A stretch of 35,377 nucleotides of DNA. Origin: Clostridiales bacterium. GTDB taxonomy: Bacteria > Bacillota > Clostridia > Lachnospirales > Anaerotignaceae. The position numbers and the translations under genes are program-made. Of this stretch, positions 1 to 7,990 are shown one piece after another (positions within the stretch are counted from its first letter, which is position 1; every line of letters starts with the position of its first letter). The notes beneath the pieces were generated by a model. That model did no database searches. It was not told the origin of the DNA and saw nothing but the letters and a program-made list of their open reading frames with translations. Where the stretch lies: contig JAHZAW010000012.1 of assembly GCA_019423725.1 (NCBI GenBank), forward strand, positions 1-35,377, written 5' to 3'.

Positions 1-171
1 GAGTTTAAAGCCCCCGAAAGCGGGGCACATAAACGACTATGTTTCGAGGTGGGCAGGGTAGGTTTAGAGATCTTCGCTATAGATATTTTTTAATGTATAA
101 CGGGAAGGTTACATATTTTTTATCTTATGATACGACAGTATTTATAAAAGAGATAGTTATGGATAAAATAA

Positions 172-231
172 AAGCGGTCGTTGGATATACTTTATTTGCC
201 TATAATAAGGTATATCGAAAATAGACCGCTT
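172..231. repeat. Long two-part inverted repeat (hairpin)
   Basis: Outer arms AAGCGGTC (172-179) and GACCGCTT (224-231) pair over 8 bp. Inner arms at 184-196 and 204-216 pair over 13 bp with one G-T wobble, around a 7-nt loop. The two stems are separated by a small asymmetric internal loop. The structure lies just beyond the stop of the SHOCT gene on the minus strand. No clean T-tract follows on either strand, so a simple terminator is not the best reading. It may be a small structured RNA or the remnant of a mobile element. Confidence 0.6.
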
Positions 232-260
232 GTCCATCCTTGTACAGAATGGGATTTTTA

Positions 261-560
261 TTATAATCCTAATAACTCTTTTTTCTTAAACTGAAATTCT
301 TCTTCAGTTATTGCTCCTAGGTCAAGCAATTCTTTATATTTTTGTATTTCGTCAGCTGCTGATAACTCTGGCTTCTTTATTGTTTCTGCATTTGATCCTT
401 CTCTGACTTTTTGTAATACTTCCTGAGCTTTATTAGCAACTATTTTAATCCTAATTTTATCCATTACTATGTTAAAGGTTTCTTTTATGGTGTCTACGGT
501 CATTGCTCCAAGGGCTAACCCTATCTCCACAGATATATCATTTATATTTTCAGCAGGCAT
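261..560 (-). CDS. SHOCT-domain protein
   Basis: This 99-aa protein ends in a clear SHOCT (short C-terminal) domain: roughly residues 66-99 contain the pattern ADEIxKYKELLDxGAIT-EEEF-KKKELLGL. SHOCT domains are short oligomerisation or docking tails found on many unrelated bacterial proteins, often in phage or stress contexts. The N-terminal 60 residues look helical and have no signal peptide or membrane segment. The ATG at 558-560 has no obvious ribosome binding site, so the start is uncertain. It is the only minus-strand gene in the first 11 kb and stands apart from the tail operon. Its function is unknown. It could be a prophage accessory gene or a leftover of an insertion. Confidence 0.7.
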   Translation of the reverse strand: MPAENINDISVEIGLALGAMTVDTIKETFNIVMDKIRIKIVANKAQEVLQKVREGSNAETIKKPELSAADEIQKYKELLDLGAITEEEFQFKKKELLGL

Positions 561-583
561 ATATTATTTTTAGATGTATGAAA

Positions 584-611
584 GACGCACAAACTTGTGT
601 GTCCTTTTTTA
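584..611 (+). terminator. Intrinsic terminator-like hairpin
   Basis: GACGCACA (584-591) pairs with TGTGTGTC over 8 bp (one G-T) around a 4-nt loop and is followed by CTTTTTT. The orientation fits plus-strand transcription, yet no plus-strand gene is visible just upstream. It sits immediately behind the start of the minus-strand SHOCT gene. Confidence 0.55.
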
Positions 612-1726
612 TGTAAATTTATAGATCTCTTTATCGATCCTGGGTAGGTTAGAGTGTAATTATATAAAGTTAGTGATATTTTTCTATATAGGATTTATAT
701 GTATTTAAATATTAAAAAGATAGCTGCCTGTCTGGTAAAAGAAATTTGTAAAGTTTGAAAACCTATAGAGGGATAGAGGAAATGACGGATAATGTCTAAT
801 ATTTTATTTGAGGCCGCGATGGTTTTGATAATGAAACTATAAAGTTTTTCTATAGAAAATGATAAGGTGGTTCACTACGATATGATTTCAGACGATATTT
901 AGAAACAGGATTTTAATCATTGTATTAAAAAGATTATTTACATCTATCTCAGTATACGTGGACCTATGGAAATGTAAAAATCTGAGCGATCTCATAAACA
1001 TCATTGAAGTTGCTGTAGTTTGGGCATATTTTGACACATCACAAGGGGATTTGAACCCAAATGCAAATTTTTCCACAAAAAGTCTCAGGTCCATAAATTA
1101 AATTTATTTTGGCATATGAGAAATTAAGTTATATAAGTGGTTTTTGTCATAATTATGCTTTTGTTTATACGGCAAATACAATGTAATTTTTATAGTATCT
1201 CTGGGATCTGGAGAAATAACTTCAAAAATAACTTTAAAAATATCAAAAGATAACGACTGTTCTTTTATTAATGCGTCAAAAGCTTGTGACATCAGATCGG
1301 CATAAAAAATTATTATGTTTAATAGGAGTGACGTATGTCTAAATAGTTTGTTATCTGTTGTTGAAGGATATTTTTGCAGCACATATTTTCCAGGTGGATA
1401 GAGCTGGGAGGTGGAGGCTAAAATCAAGCAAAATCAGGAGGCTGTGCTTGACTTGATTATGACATAAAGTTTGTCTGGGCGGATAAATAGAATAAATAGG
1501 TCAAGTCCTAAAAACATATTAGAATCAAAAAATATGATCCCGCTATGAAAACAACTCAAAGACTGTATTGATGAGACAATTAATGTCCATTGATATGCAG
1601 TAAATGTATAGGTCGCATAATATATCGATTTTATCGATACATAAGGAAGATGAAAAAAATTGCGGCGTAAGAAATTTGGAGCAGTTTTGATGGTAAAAAC
1701 AGCTTTATGGGAGATGAAAGTAAAAA
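612..1726. other. AT-rich stretch with no convincing gene
   Basis: About 1.1 kb without a supported gene. Plus-strand frames are broken by many stops. Two minus-strand open stretches (1104-1427 and 1434-1760) lack ribosome binding sites and recognisable domains, and the second runs antisense into the start of the tail-terminator gene. In PBSX-like clusters the capsid and head-completion genes would lie here. Nothing resembling them can be read, so this is either decayed phage DNA or a true leader region. Confidence 0.6.
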
Positions 1727-2170
1727 ATGGCAGATATAGTTGATATTTTAGCAAAAACAAAGGAAGTATTAGAGAACGCTTTTAATATCCAAGTCATTGA
1801 TAAAGACATAAAAGAAGACATAGAACGCCCAGCATTTATTATTAATACCGATGAAATAACAAAAAATAAATTTGGTCTTATGGATCACATATCTTTCAGA
1901 ATGCATATATATTATTTTTCCGCTGAGATGAATAATAGATCTGCTGAATTACACGAGATGCTTAACAATATAGAGAATTTATTTGCCGGAAGGATAAAAA
2001 TCAATGATACTTTTAATTTCACACTTGAAGAACAAAAGGGCAAAATCAATATGGCAGATATGACTGCCGAACTATATGGGCTTATAGACATAGTTGATCC
2101 ATATTTAGAAGACGCAGAAGGCGTTGATATGCAGGAGCTTGATGTCAATTTAAATAAGGAAGGTGAATGA
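1727..2170 (+). CDS. Phage tail terminator family protein (XkdJ/YqbJ-like)
   Basis: This 147-aa acidic protein opens the tail operon. Its position directly before the sheath gene, its size and its helix/strand pattern match the PBSX XkdJ / skin YqbJ family. These proteins are thought to cap the head-proximal end of the tail tube and stop polymerisation. No membrane or secretion signals are present. The ATG at 1727 has only a weak GGAG-like site about 13 nt upstream. The stop codon overlaps the sheath start (ATGA), which indicates translational coupling. The family call rests on synteny and general sequence character, because the family diverges quickly. Confidence 0.7.
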   Translation: MADIVDILAKTKEVLENAFNIQVIDKDIKEDIERPAFIINTDEITKNKFGLMDHISFRMHIYYFSAEMNNRSAELHEMLNNIENLFAGRIKINDTFNFTLEEQKGKINMADMTAELYGLIDIVDPYLEDAEGVDMQELDVNLNKEGE

Positions 2171-3255
2171 AAATGGCACAGAATATGCCAAACATAGAAG
2201 TTATTTTCAAACAGAAGGCCGTTACGGCTATCCAGAGGAGCGAAAGGGGAATTGTATGTATTATCGTAAATGATGATACATCAGGTGCAGCCACATCAAA
2301 TAAATACGAGCTTTCAGCTGATGTAAAAGAGTCAGAATATACAGCCGACAACTACAAAGCTATTATAGGCTCCTTTATAGGACTTCCAAAGACTGTATAT
2401 GTAGTCAAGATAGGTGCTGAGCAGAAATTTACCGACGCAAAAACAGCAATAAGTGGCATAGATTTCAACTGGCTTTGCTTTTTAAATGCTGACAGCACAG
2501 AGCAGGACGCCGTTGCAGCATACATCAAAGAGACAAATGCCAAAAACAAAAGAAAGAAAAGAAAAGCCGTCGTTTACAAAGCCACAACTACAGATGATAT
2601 GCATGTTGTTAATTTTACAAATGAGGCAATTACTTTTAAAAACGCTGAGGCAGCATATCCAGTTCAGAACTACATAGCAAGGATAGCAGGACTTCTTGCA
2701 GGGCTTCCTTTTACAAGGGCAGCCACATATACGGTCATGCAGGAACTTGAGAGCGTAACAGAGCCTGAAGATCTGGACGCAGCCGTAAATAAAGGAGAGT
2801 TTATCCTTTGGAATGACAGTGGAGAGGTAAGAGTGGGACGAGCAGTCAATTCCCTTACTACTCTTGGTGAAGACCAGACAGCAGATATGCAGAAGATTAC
2901 AATTGTTGAGGCTATGGACTTAATTCTTGAGGATATAGTTGCGACATTTAATGATTATTACTGCGGAAAATACAAAAACAGCTATGACAATCAGGCTTTA
3001 TTTATAGCCGCTGTAAACGTATATTTCAAACAGTTAGGCCGTGAGAGCATTCTTGATCCAAATTATGATAACCTTGCCACTGTAAATATTGAAAAGCAGA
3101 GGGAAGACTGGATCTCCAACGGCACATCGGAGGCTGTGGACTGGGATGAGCAGAAAGTAAAAAATATGACATTCAGGTCCTATGTGAACCTTTCGGCTAA
3201 TGTCAAAATACTTGACGCTATGGAAGACCTGAACTTTATCATTACAATGGCATAA
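2167..3255 (+). CDS. Contractile tail sheath protein (XkdK-like)
   Basis: This 362-aa protein is the expected sheath subunit of a contractile (myovirus/PBSX/diffocin) tail. It polymerises around the inner tube and contracts to drive it into the target cell. Sheath-like features are the N-terminal MPNIEVxFKQKAVTAI strand segment and a C-terminal domain ending in strand-rich text (MTFRSYVNLSANVKILDAMEDLNFIITMA region). It is immediately followed by the tube gene. It is shorter than PBSX XkdK as I recall it and close to the compact sheaths of clostridial tail particles. Translation can start at ATG 2167, overlapping the previous stop, or at ATG 2173, which is better spaced from AAGGAAGGTGA. Confidence 0.9.
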   Translation: MKMAQNMPNIEVIFKQKAVTAIQRSERGIVCIIVNDDTSGAATSNKYELSADVKESEYTADNYKAIIGSFIGLPKTVYVVKIGAEQKFTDAKTAISGIDFNWLCFLNADSTEQDAVAAYIKETNAKNKRKKRKAVVYKATTTDDMHVVNFTNEAITFKNAEAAYPVQNYIARIAGLLAGLPFTRAATYTVMQELESVTEPEDLDAAVNKGEFILWNDSGEVRVGRAVNSLTTLGEDQTADMQKITIVEAMDLILEDIVATFNDYYCGKYKNSYDNQALFIAAVNVYFKQLGRESILDPNYDNLATVNIEKQREDWISNGTSEAVDWDEQKVKNMTFRSYVNLSANVKILDAMEDLNFIITMA

Positions 3256-3268
3256 GGAGGCGTAAATA

Positions 3269-3703
3269 ATGGCAGATAATATAAAAACAAACCAGATCAT
3301 AAGAGGAACATTTGGACGTGTATGGATTGACGGAGAACTGTTCGCAAATGTAAAGAGTTTTGAGGCGAAACTTACACTGAACTATGAGGAAGTTGACCTT
3401 TCAAACGATCTCGGAAAACATCAGCGCTATATGGGATATACAGGCGAGGGTACCATGGTTTTGCATAAGGTGAACTCAAAGATACTTGCAAAGCTCACAA
3501 AGGGTATAAAATCCGGTGAGCTGCCTGAAATATCCATAGTCGGCAAGCTGGAAGATCCAACAGCCCTAGGAGCTGAACGTATTTCATTCACAGAGGTCAC
3601 CATTGATGAAGTTACAGCCATGAAATTTGAAAATGCGGCAATCGGAGAGGAAGAAGTACCATTTAAATTCGCTGATTATGAACCTATAGATTTAATAAAA
3701 TAA
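3269..3703 (+). CDS. Tail tube (core) protein (XkdM-like)
   Basis: This 144-aa protein matches the XkdM / DUF2001 tail tube family. Segments such as IIRGTFGRVWIDGE, KVNSKILAKLTKGI and ISFTEVTIDEV are typical of this beta-barrel tube subunit, which stacks in hexameric rings inside the sheath. A strong site (AAGGAGGCG) precedes the ATG at 3269. It lies 13 nt after the sheath stop and 12 nt before the chaperone gene, the invariant sheath-tube-chaperone order. Length is normal for the family. Confidence 0.93.
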   Translation: MADNIKTNQIIRGTFGRVWIDGELFANVKSFEAKLTLNYEEVDLSNDLGKHQRYMGYTGEGTMVLHKVNSKILAKLTKGIKSGELPEISIVGKLEDPTALGAERISFTEVTIDEVTAMKFENAAIGEEEVPFKFADYEPIDLIK

Positions 3704-3715
3704 GGAGGCCATGAA

Positions 3716-4123
3716 ATGAAATTAAGTATAGAAGATTTGGTGGCCCGCAGTCTGCAGTCTGATCTGGATAAATATAAGGCTGTACCCATAGTCATAGATG
3801 ATGAGGGAGATTATATAATGGCCGAAAAAAAGGATATTAGAACCTTGTCTAGGATAATAGACAGCAGCGGCACAAGTGCCGAGGATAATGCAGAACAGAC
3901 AGCTATGCTCATTTATGAGCACTGCAAGATACTGCACAGCGAAGAACTTCGCAGAAACTATGGAGTTTCTGAGCCCGTGGATGTGGTTGAAAAGGTATTT
4001 ATGTCTAACATGGAACTTATGGAAGCGGCGGCAGCAAAAATAATGACCATGTATGGCCTTAACCGCGAAAAAACTGAAAATGGAGAAAATACTGAAGATG
4101 CCGTGGAAATGGTAAAAAACTGA
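3716..4123 (+). CDS. Tail assembly chaperone, short form (XkdN-like)
   Basis: The zero-frame product has 135 aa and is largely alpha-helical and acidic. It matches XkdN-type tail assembly chaperones by position between tube and tape measure. These proteins keep the hydrophobic tape measure soluble and recruit tube subunits during tail assembly; they are absent from the mature particle. A GGAGG site precedes ATG 3716. The gene ends in AAA-AAC-TGA, where the last sense codons form an AAAAAAC slippery heptamer followed by a strong hairpin. A second, longer product is therefore expected (see 3716-4275). Confidence 0.88.
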   Translation: MKLSIEDLVARSLQSDLDKYKAVPIVIDDEGDYIMAEKKDIRTLSRIIDSSGTSAEDNAEQTAMLIYEHCKILHSEELRRNYGVSEPVDVVEKVFMSNMELMEAAAAKIMTMYGLNREKTENGENTEDAVEMVKN

Positions 4124-4275
4124 TAAGGGGCGGCGGCGAAGCCGCCCTGGTACATTATTATTTGCAAAAAGGACACAGTAAGTCAGAATTAGAAAGTTTA
4201 TCTGTTTTAGAACAACTTTTTTATATAGCTTCAATGGAAGTTGAGGCGGAAGAATGGGAGGCGGTGAAAAAATGA
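3716..4275 (+). CDS. Tail assembly chaperone, -1 frameshift fusion form
   Basis: A -1 shift at AAAAAAC (4114-4120) bypasses the TGA at 4121-4123 and continues for 51 sense codons to a TGA at 4273-4275, giving about 186 aa. The extension is protein-like throughout: a glycine-rich linker, then LVHYYLQKGHSKSELE, then an acidic helix ending in EAEEWEAVKK. The tape-measure ATG at 4272 overlaps this second stop as ATGA, so the extension exactly fills the gap between the two genes. Such G/GT-type pairs are standard in long-tailed phages (lambda G/GT, P2 E/E'). The longer form usually binds the tape measure. The shift itself is inferred from sequence. Confidence 0.85.
4114..4147 (+). promoter_or_regulatory. 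-1 programmed ribosomal frameshift signal
   Basis: The slippery heptamer A-AAA-AAC occupies 4114-4120 in the correct X-XXY-YYZ phase of the zero frame. A TGA follows directly. After a 7-nt spacer a hairpin forms from GGGCGGC (4128-4134) and GCCGCCC (4141-4147) with a 6-nt loop: 7 GC-only pairs, in an otherwise AT-rich gene. Heptamer, spacer, stimulator and an open -1 frame are all present. Confidence 0.88.
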
Positions 4276-5840
4276 ATGAACAGATTAATGTCATTATAGT
4301 CCTGCAGGACAAATTAACAAAGCCTCTGAAGAAAACGGAAAAGGGAATAGCCGACGCTAAAAAACAAATTAAAAACAGCTCAAAGGAACTTAGCAATTGG
4401 GCTGCAAATGCTAAAAAGAAATTTACCGGCATAGCCTCAACAGCTGTAAAAACAATGGGAACTTTAGGGTCTGCCGTAAGTTCCATTGCTGAAAATATCG
4501 GAGTTAATGAGATTTTTGACATAGAAACATACAGAACTCAGCTGGAAACGGCCACAGGTGATACACAAAAGGCCGCTGACATAATGAAATATGCTATTGA
4601 TATGGCTAATAAGACTCCATTTAAAAGTGGATCAATTATGGAGGCAGCGGCAAAATTTGAATCCATGGGAATGTCTGCTGAGGAATGGCTTGGACGCGCC
4701 GGTGATATGGCCGGAGCAACAGGAAAGGATATTACCCAGGCAGCTGATGCGATAATTGACGCTCAGTCTGGAGAATGGGAACGTATGAAAGAGTTTGGCA
4801 TAAATGGCGTTAATAATATGGACGAATTAGTCCAGGTGATGAATAGCCGTTTTGCCGGAGGAATGGAGAAATTATCTAATACTACAAAAGGTATGTGGTC
4901 AACCGTTAAGGAAGTCGCTAAAAATTCCATTGCAAATATAGTTGGCATAATGGACGACGGTACAGTCAGACAGGGCAGTGCATTGGATATTTTAAGGCAA
5001 AAAATATCGTCAGTGTCTGATATCCTTATAAAATGGCAGAACGATGGTACCCTAGAGGCCATTGCAGATAAAGCAGCAAATATATTAGGTAATGGTCTGG
5101 ACTTCCTGGGAAAATCAATTGATTGGGTCAAAGATAATGCAAACTGGCTCATACCTGTGCTTTCGGGCCTCGTTGGAGCGTTTACAGCATTTAGTATAAT
5201 TTCAACTGTTGTAACCATGTGGCAGACATACCAAAAAGTAGCCACAGACGTTCAGGCAGTCCAAAATGCTCTTAATTTAGCAATGAATACAAGCTCTTTA
5301 GGCCTCATAATTACGGCCATAGGTATATTGATAGCGGCCGGCGTGGCGCTGTATCAAAACTGGGACACAATAAAGGCAGTAGCACTAAGCCTGTGGGAAA
5401 ATATAACCGGTGTTTTTAATGGTATAAAAGATACTATTGTAGGCGCTTTTGAGGCGGTAAAAGCTACGGTATCACCCATTTTTGATTGGTTTTCAGAGGG
5501 ATTTAACGGAATTAAAGAAAAGCTGTCTAATATACCGCTTATTGGTAGTGGGGTGCAAAAATTAGCAGGCTGGGTGAGTGACAATGCTGAAAATCACGCG
5601 ACAGGAACGCCATATTTCAGTGGCGGCTGGACAAGGGTAAACGAGGGTGGCCGAGGCGAATTAATCACTTTGCCATCAGGATCTAAGATATACCCAGCTG
5701 ACAAGACAAAACAAATTCTGTCAGGCGGTAAAAAAGTAACTATCAACAATTTGAAAATCGAAGTCAAGGGCGGAGACGATCCACACGAGACAGGACGCAT
5801 AATCGCTAAGGAATTTATAGAAGCACTTCAAGCGGTATAA
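4272..5840 (+). CDS. Tail tape measure protein (XkdO-like, TP901-type)
   Basis: This 522-aa protein sets tail length and spans the tube lumen before ejection. The N-terminal 60 residues are a lysine-rich coiled coil. Residues about 80-180 carry a TP901-type tape-measure domain (TGDTQKAADIMKYAIDMA, then a KTPF-SGSI-EAAAKFESMGM pattern). Two hydrophobic segments lie at roughly 291-317 and 341-361. The C-terminus carries the ATGTPYFSGGWTRVNEGGRGE motif seen in many Firmicutes tape measures. The ATG at 4272 is chosen because it overlaps the frameshift stop and has GGGAGGCGG upstream; an in-frame earlier ATG at 4254 has no such support. PBSX XkdO is more than twice as long, so this tail should be short, on the order of 80 nm by the usual 1.5 angstrom per residue rule. 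Confidence 0.92.
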   Translation: MNEQINVIIVLQDKLTKPLKKTEKGIADAKKQIKNSSKELSNWAANAKKKFTGIASTAVKTMGTLGSAVSSIAENIGVNEIFDIETYRTQLETATGDTQKAADIMKYAIDMANKTPFKSGSIMEAAAKFESMGMSAEEWLGRAGDMAGATGKDITQAADAIIDAQSGEWERMKEFGINGVNNMDELVQVMNSRFAGGMEKLSNTTKGMWSTVKEVAKNSIANIVGIMDDGTVRQGSALDILRQKISSVSDILIKWQNDGTLEAIADKAANILGNGLDFLGKSIDWVKDNANWLIPVLSGLVGAFTAFSIISTVVTMWQTYQKVATDVQAVQNALNLAMNTSSLGLIITAIGILIAAGVALYQNWDTIKAVALSLWENITGVFNGIKDTIVGAFEAVKATVSPIFDWFSEGFNGIKEKLSNIPLIGSGVQKLAGWVSDNAENHATGTPYFSGGWTRVNEGGRGELITLPSGSKIYPADKTKQILSGGKKVTINNLKIEVKGGDDPHETGRIIAKEFIEALQAV

Positions 5841-5853
5841 GGACGGTGAATAT

Positions 5854-6258
5854 ATGGATATTGTATTTTCAATTAATAATAATGCTGAAATAATGGTGCT
5901 GCCGGTATCGCCGGAATGGGAGATAGCTGAGGACCAGGCCAATGAGACATATAATGGGCTGTCTTTCAATATTCGTATGATCGGTAATCCTGGACTTAGG
6001 ACAATGGAAATTTCGTCTTTCTTTCCGTCTAAAAGATACCCTTTTGTAAATCCGTATGCGGACATTGATCCGCAGGCGTATATTGATTTTTTCCGTCGTA
6101 TAAAGGCCGAGAGAATACCGGCAAGGATAGTAATTACCGATAAGCAGAGCGTGGAGCGTCTTAATATGGCCGTATCCATAGACAGCTTTACATATAAATA
6201 CAGGGCAAACGGCGATGTCGATTTCTCCCTGTCTATGACAGAATATATATTTTTATAG
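5854..6258 (+). CDS. Baseplate/hub adaptor, XkdP-like without LysM
   Basis: This 134-aa protein sits where XkdP lies in PBSX, between tape measure and the XkdQ-like hub protein. The core (LPVSPEWEIAEDQANETYNG, then LRTMEISSFFPSKRYPF and a C-terminal SFTYKYRANGDVDFSLSMTEY) matches the N-terminal domain of LysM-containing tail proteins that bridge hub and tube. The usual C-terminal LysM peptidoglycan-binding domain is missing: the protein stops right after the core. RBS GGACGGTGA precedes ATG 5854. A tail of this kind would have to obtain cell-wall binding or cutting from another component. Confidence 0.8.
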   Translation: MDIVFSINNNAEIMVLPVSPEWEIAEDQANETYNGLSFNIRMIGNPGLRTMEISSFFPSKRYPFVNPYADIDPQAYIDFFRRIKAERIPARIVITDKQSVERLNMAVSIDSFTYKYRANGDVDFSLSMTEYIFL

Positions 6259-6270
6259 GCGGTGAAATAG

Positions 6271-7245
6271 ATGCCAAAGATTATTTTAAACCGTGAAACG
6301 GATATAACAAGATTTTGCGGCAACTTAAGCATAACTGATAACATGGATAGCATAACCGTTGAACTGTCATTTACTACCGTCAAAAATCCACGGGATAGAT
6401 ATATCACGGATTCACGGCCTAAAATCGTACCGGGTGACAAGGTAGATGTCATAGGCGATACAAGGACGCTTTTCAGTGGAATAATAACAGAAGTCAGCCT
6501 ATCCGGAGAATATAAGGCACTGGACTATGGATTTTACCTGTCAAACAATGACGTCATTATACAGTTTAATAAAACACCGTGTTCAACAGCTGTTCAACAG
6601 CTATGTTCAAAGGCCGGACTGCCACTTGGTAGCCTGCCTGGACTTTCTGGAACTATAGACGGACTGTATATAGAAAAATCCGTGCTGGAAATTTTACAAG
6701 ATATTATAGAAACAGCAACATCAGCTGACGGGAAAAACTATTTTATGAGGGTCAGAGACGGGGCGCTTAATATATATGAATATCCCCAGACGTTGACTTT
6801 TGCAAAACATAAATTTGAGGCCGGTAATGAAATAGACGTGACCTATGCCCTGGGCAGTGTTGACGGATCCGACAGTGTTGCAGATATGCGAAACAATATA
6901 GTAGTTGTATCGGAGGACAACGGCACAGCAAAGGTATTAGCTACAGCGCAGAACGCTGCAGCCGTTGCAAAATTCGGCAAGCTGACAAAGACTATTAAAA
7001 AGTCGAGCGACGAGGAAAATCCAGCCACAAAAGCGGACAATACCTTAAAAGAACTGGGCAACATAAAAACAACTAGAAGTATAGGGGACATGCTGGGATC
7101 AGAGGCAGTCACGGCAGGGGTACTGTTATTGTTTTCGTCTGATAAATACGATCTAACAGGCGCATATCTTGTTAAATCAGTTACCCATACATTCGGTGCA
7201 TCCCATAGAATGTCGCTGGATCTTGAAAATGCGGAGGCGGTATAA
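6271..7245 (+). CDS. Baseplate hub protein (XkdQ/YqbQ-like, gpD fold)
   Basis: This 324-aa protein matches the XkdQ/YqbQ family, related to phage late control protein D / gp27-like hubs that form the ring below the tube and hold the central spike. Recognisable parts are the N-terminal strand-rich PGDKVDVIGDTRTLFSGIIT region (about residues 53-72), a middle VLEILQDIIETATSADGKNYF segment, and the C-terminal GSEAVTAGVLLLFSS then GAYLVKSVTHTFG segment. RBS AGGCGGTGA precedes ATG 6271, and its TAA abuts the next ATG. No peptidase domain is fused to it. Confidence 0.88.
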   Translation: MPKIILNRETDITRFCGNLSITDNMDSITVELSFTTVKNPRDRYITDSRPKIVPGDKVDVIGDTRTLFSGIITEVSLSGEYKALDYGFYLSNNDVIIQFNKTPCSTAVQQLCSKAGLPLGSLPGLSGTIDGLYIEKSVLEILQDIIETATSADGKNYFMRVRDGALNIYEYPQTLTFAKHKFEAGNEIDVTYALGSVDGSDSVADMRNNIVVVSEDNGTAKVLATAQNAAAVAKFGKLTKTIKKSSDEENPATKADNTLKELGNIKTTRSIGDMLGSEAVTAGVLLLFSSDKYDLTGAYLVKSVTHTFGASHRMSLDLENAEAV

Positions 7246-7524
7246 ATGCAGGACTATGCTTTAAAAATGGCAAAGGCAGTAAAACAGGAAGGACGTAAAA
7301 ATAGAAACGGACTTACTTTTATTATTGGTACCATAAGGAAACAGGAACCCATGATAGTTGAAGCCCTGGATGGTGCCGCCGTATTTACGGAAGGGGACAA
7401 CCTGACACTGACGGAAGGAATGAAAAATAAAATGACGTCAGATCCTGAACGAAAGGAATATTTAGGACGCAGAGCAATTATTATAGGTTTGTCCGAAATG
7501 GTCACATTTGATGTGTTAGAGTAG
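7246..7524 (+). CDS. Baseplate protein XkdR-like (DUF2577)
   Basis: This 92-aa protein matches the small XkdR / DUF2577 family encoded between hub protein and XkdS in PBSX-like clusters. The family has an OB-like beta fold predicted to contribute to the spike or hub region. Visible family traits are the N-terminal helix (MQDYALKMAKAVKQEG), the following strand segment IGTIRKQEPMIVEALDGAAVF and the C-terminal RRAIIIGLSEMVTFDVLE. The ATG directly follows the previous TAA, with GGAGGCGG upstream, so the two genes are tightly coupled. Confidence 0.85.
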   Translation: MQDYALKMAKAVKQEGRKNRNGLTFIIGTIRKQEPMIVEALDGAAVFTEGDNLTLTEGMKNKMTSDPERKEYLGRRAIIIGLSEMVTFDVLE

Positions 7525-7543
7525 AAAAAGAGGAGGCGGCATA

Positions 7544-7990
7544 ATGTTTCCTATAGAAAATAAAACGATAGAAGAGGCGGCAGCAGCCGTCATAAGACTT
7601 CGCCCGGTGGAAGAAATAGGGCGCAGCATAAAATTTGATTATGATAAACGGGAATTTGTCTTTTTAAATGGCGTTGCGGAAGAAGTTACGCAGGCAGAAG
7701 CCGTTAAACAGTGGCTTGAGCTTATGTGTCGTACTCTTCCGGATAAATACACCGTATATGGCAACAGCGGCTTTGGTATAGAAACGGATAAGATCATAGG
7801 CTATAAGACGCTGCCTAAGGGCTTTTTGTATTCGGAGATACAAAGGCAGATCAAAGAAAATGCAAAAATACTCCGCTGCATAAAAAGTATCATAAATTTT
7901 TCGGCCGAAAATGTGGACGGAGAATTAAACATATATTTTACAGCCGTACTTTACACAGGAGAAGAGGTGAACATAAGTGCGAACATCTGA
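7544..7990 (+). CDS. Baseplate wedge protein XkdS-like (DUF2634, gp25-like)
   Basis: This 148-aa protein corresponds to XkdS (DUF2634), the PBSX counterpart of the gp25-like wedge component that links the sheath to baseplate J protein. The body contains a KQWLELMCRTLPDKYTVY segment, followed by FGIETDKIIGYKTL and a C-terminal strand block (VDGELNIYFTAVLYTGEEVNI). A strong AGGAGGCGG site precedes ATG 7544. The 3' end overlaps the baseplate J start by 14 nt, as expected for the wedge pair. Confidence 0.87.
   Translation: MFPIENKTIEEAAAAVIRLRPVEEIGRSIKFDYDKREFVFLNGVAEEVTQAEAVKQWLELMCRTLPDKYTVYGNSGFGIETDKIIGYKTLPKGFLYSEIQRQIKENAKILRCIKSIINFSAENVDGELNIYFTAVLYTGEEVNISANI

Noticed and set aside
39..224. 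61-codon plus-strand open frame
   Set aside because: No ribosome binding site, no recognisable domain, and its 3' end lies inside the hairpin at 172-231.
1046..1059. Second tRNA T-arm-like word on the minus strand (shares GGTTCAAATCC with the remnant at 11194)
   Set aside because: Only 3 GC pairs flank the loop and no acceptor strand or other tRNA arm fits. An 11-nt match to a universal T-loop word can arise by chance, so it is not called as the opposite attachment site.
1104..1760. Two minus-strand open frames of about 107 codons each
   Set aside because: No ribosome binding sites or domains, AT-rich composition, and one is antisense to the start of the tail-terminator gene.
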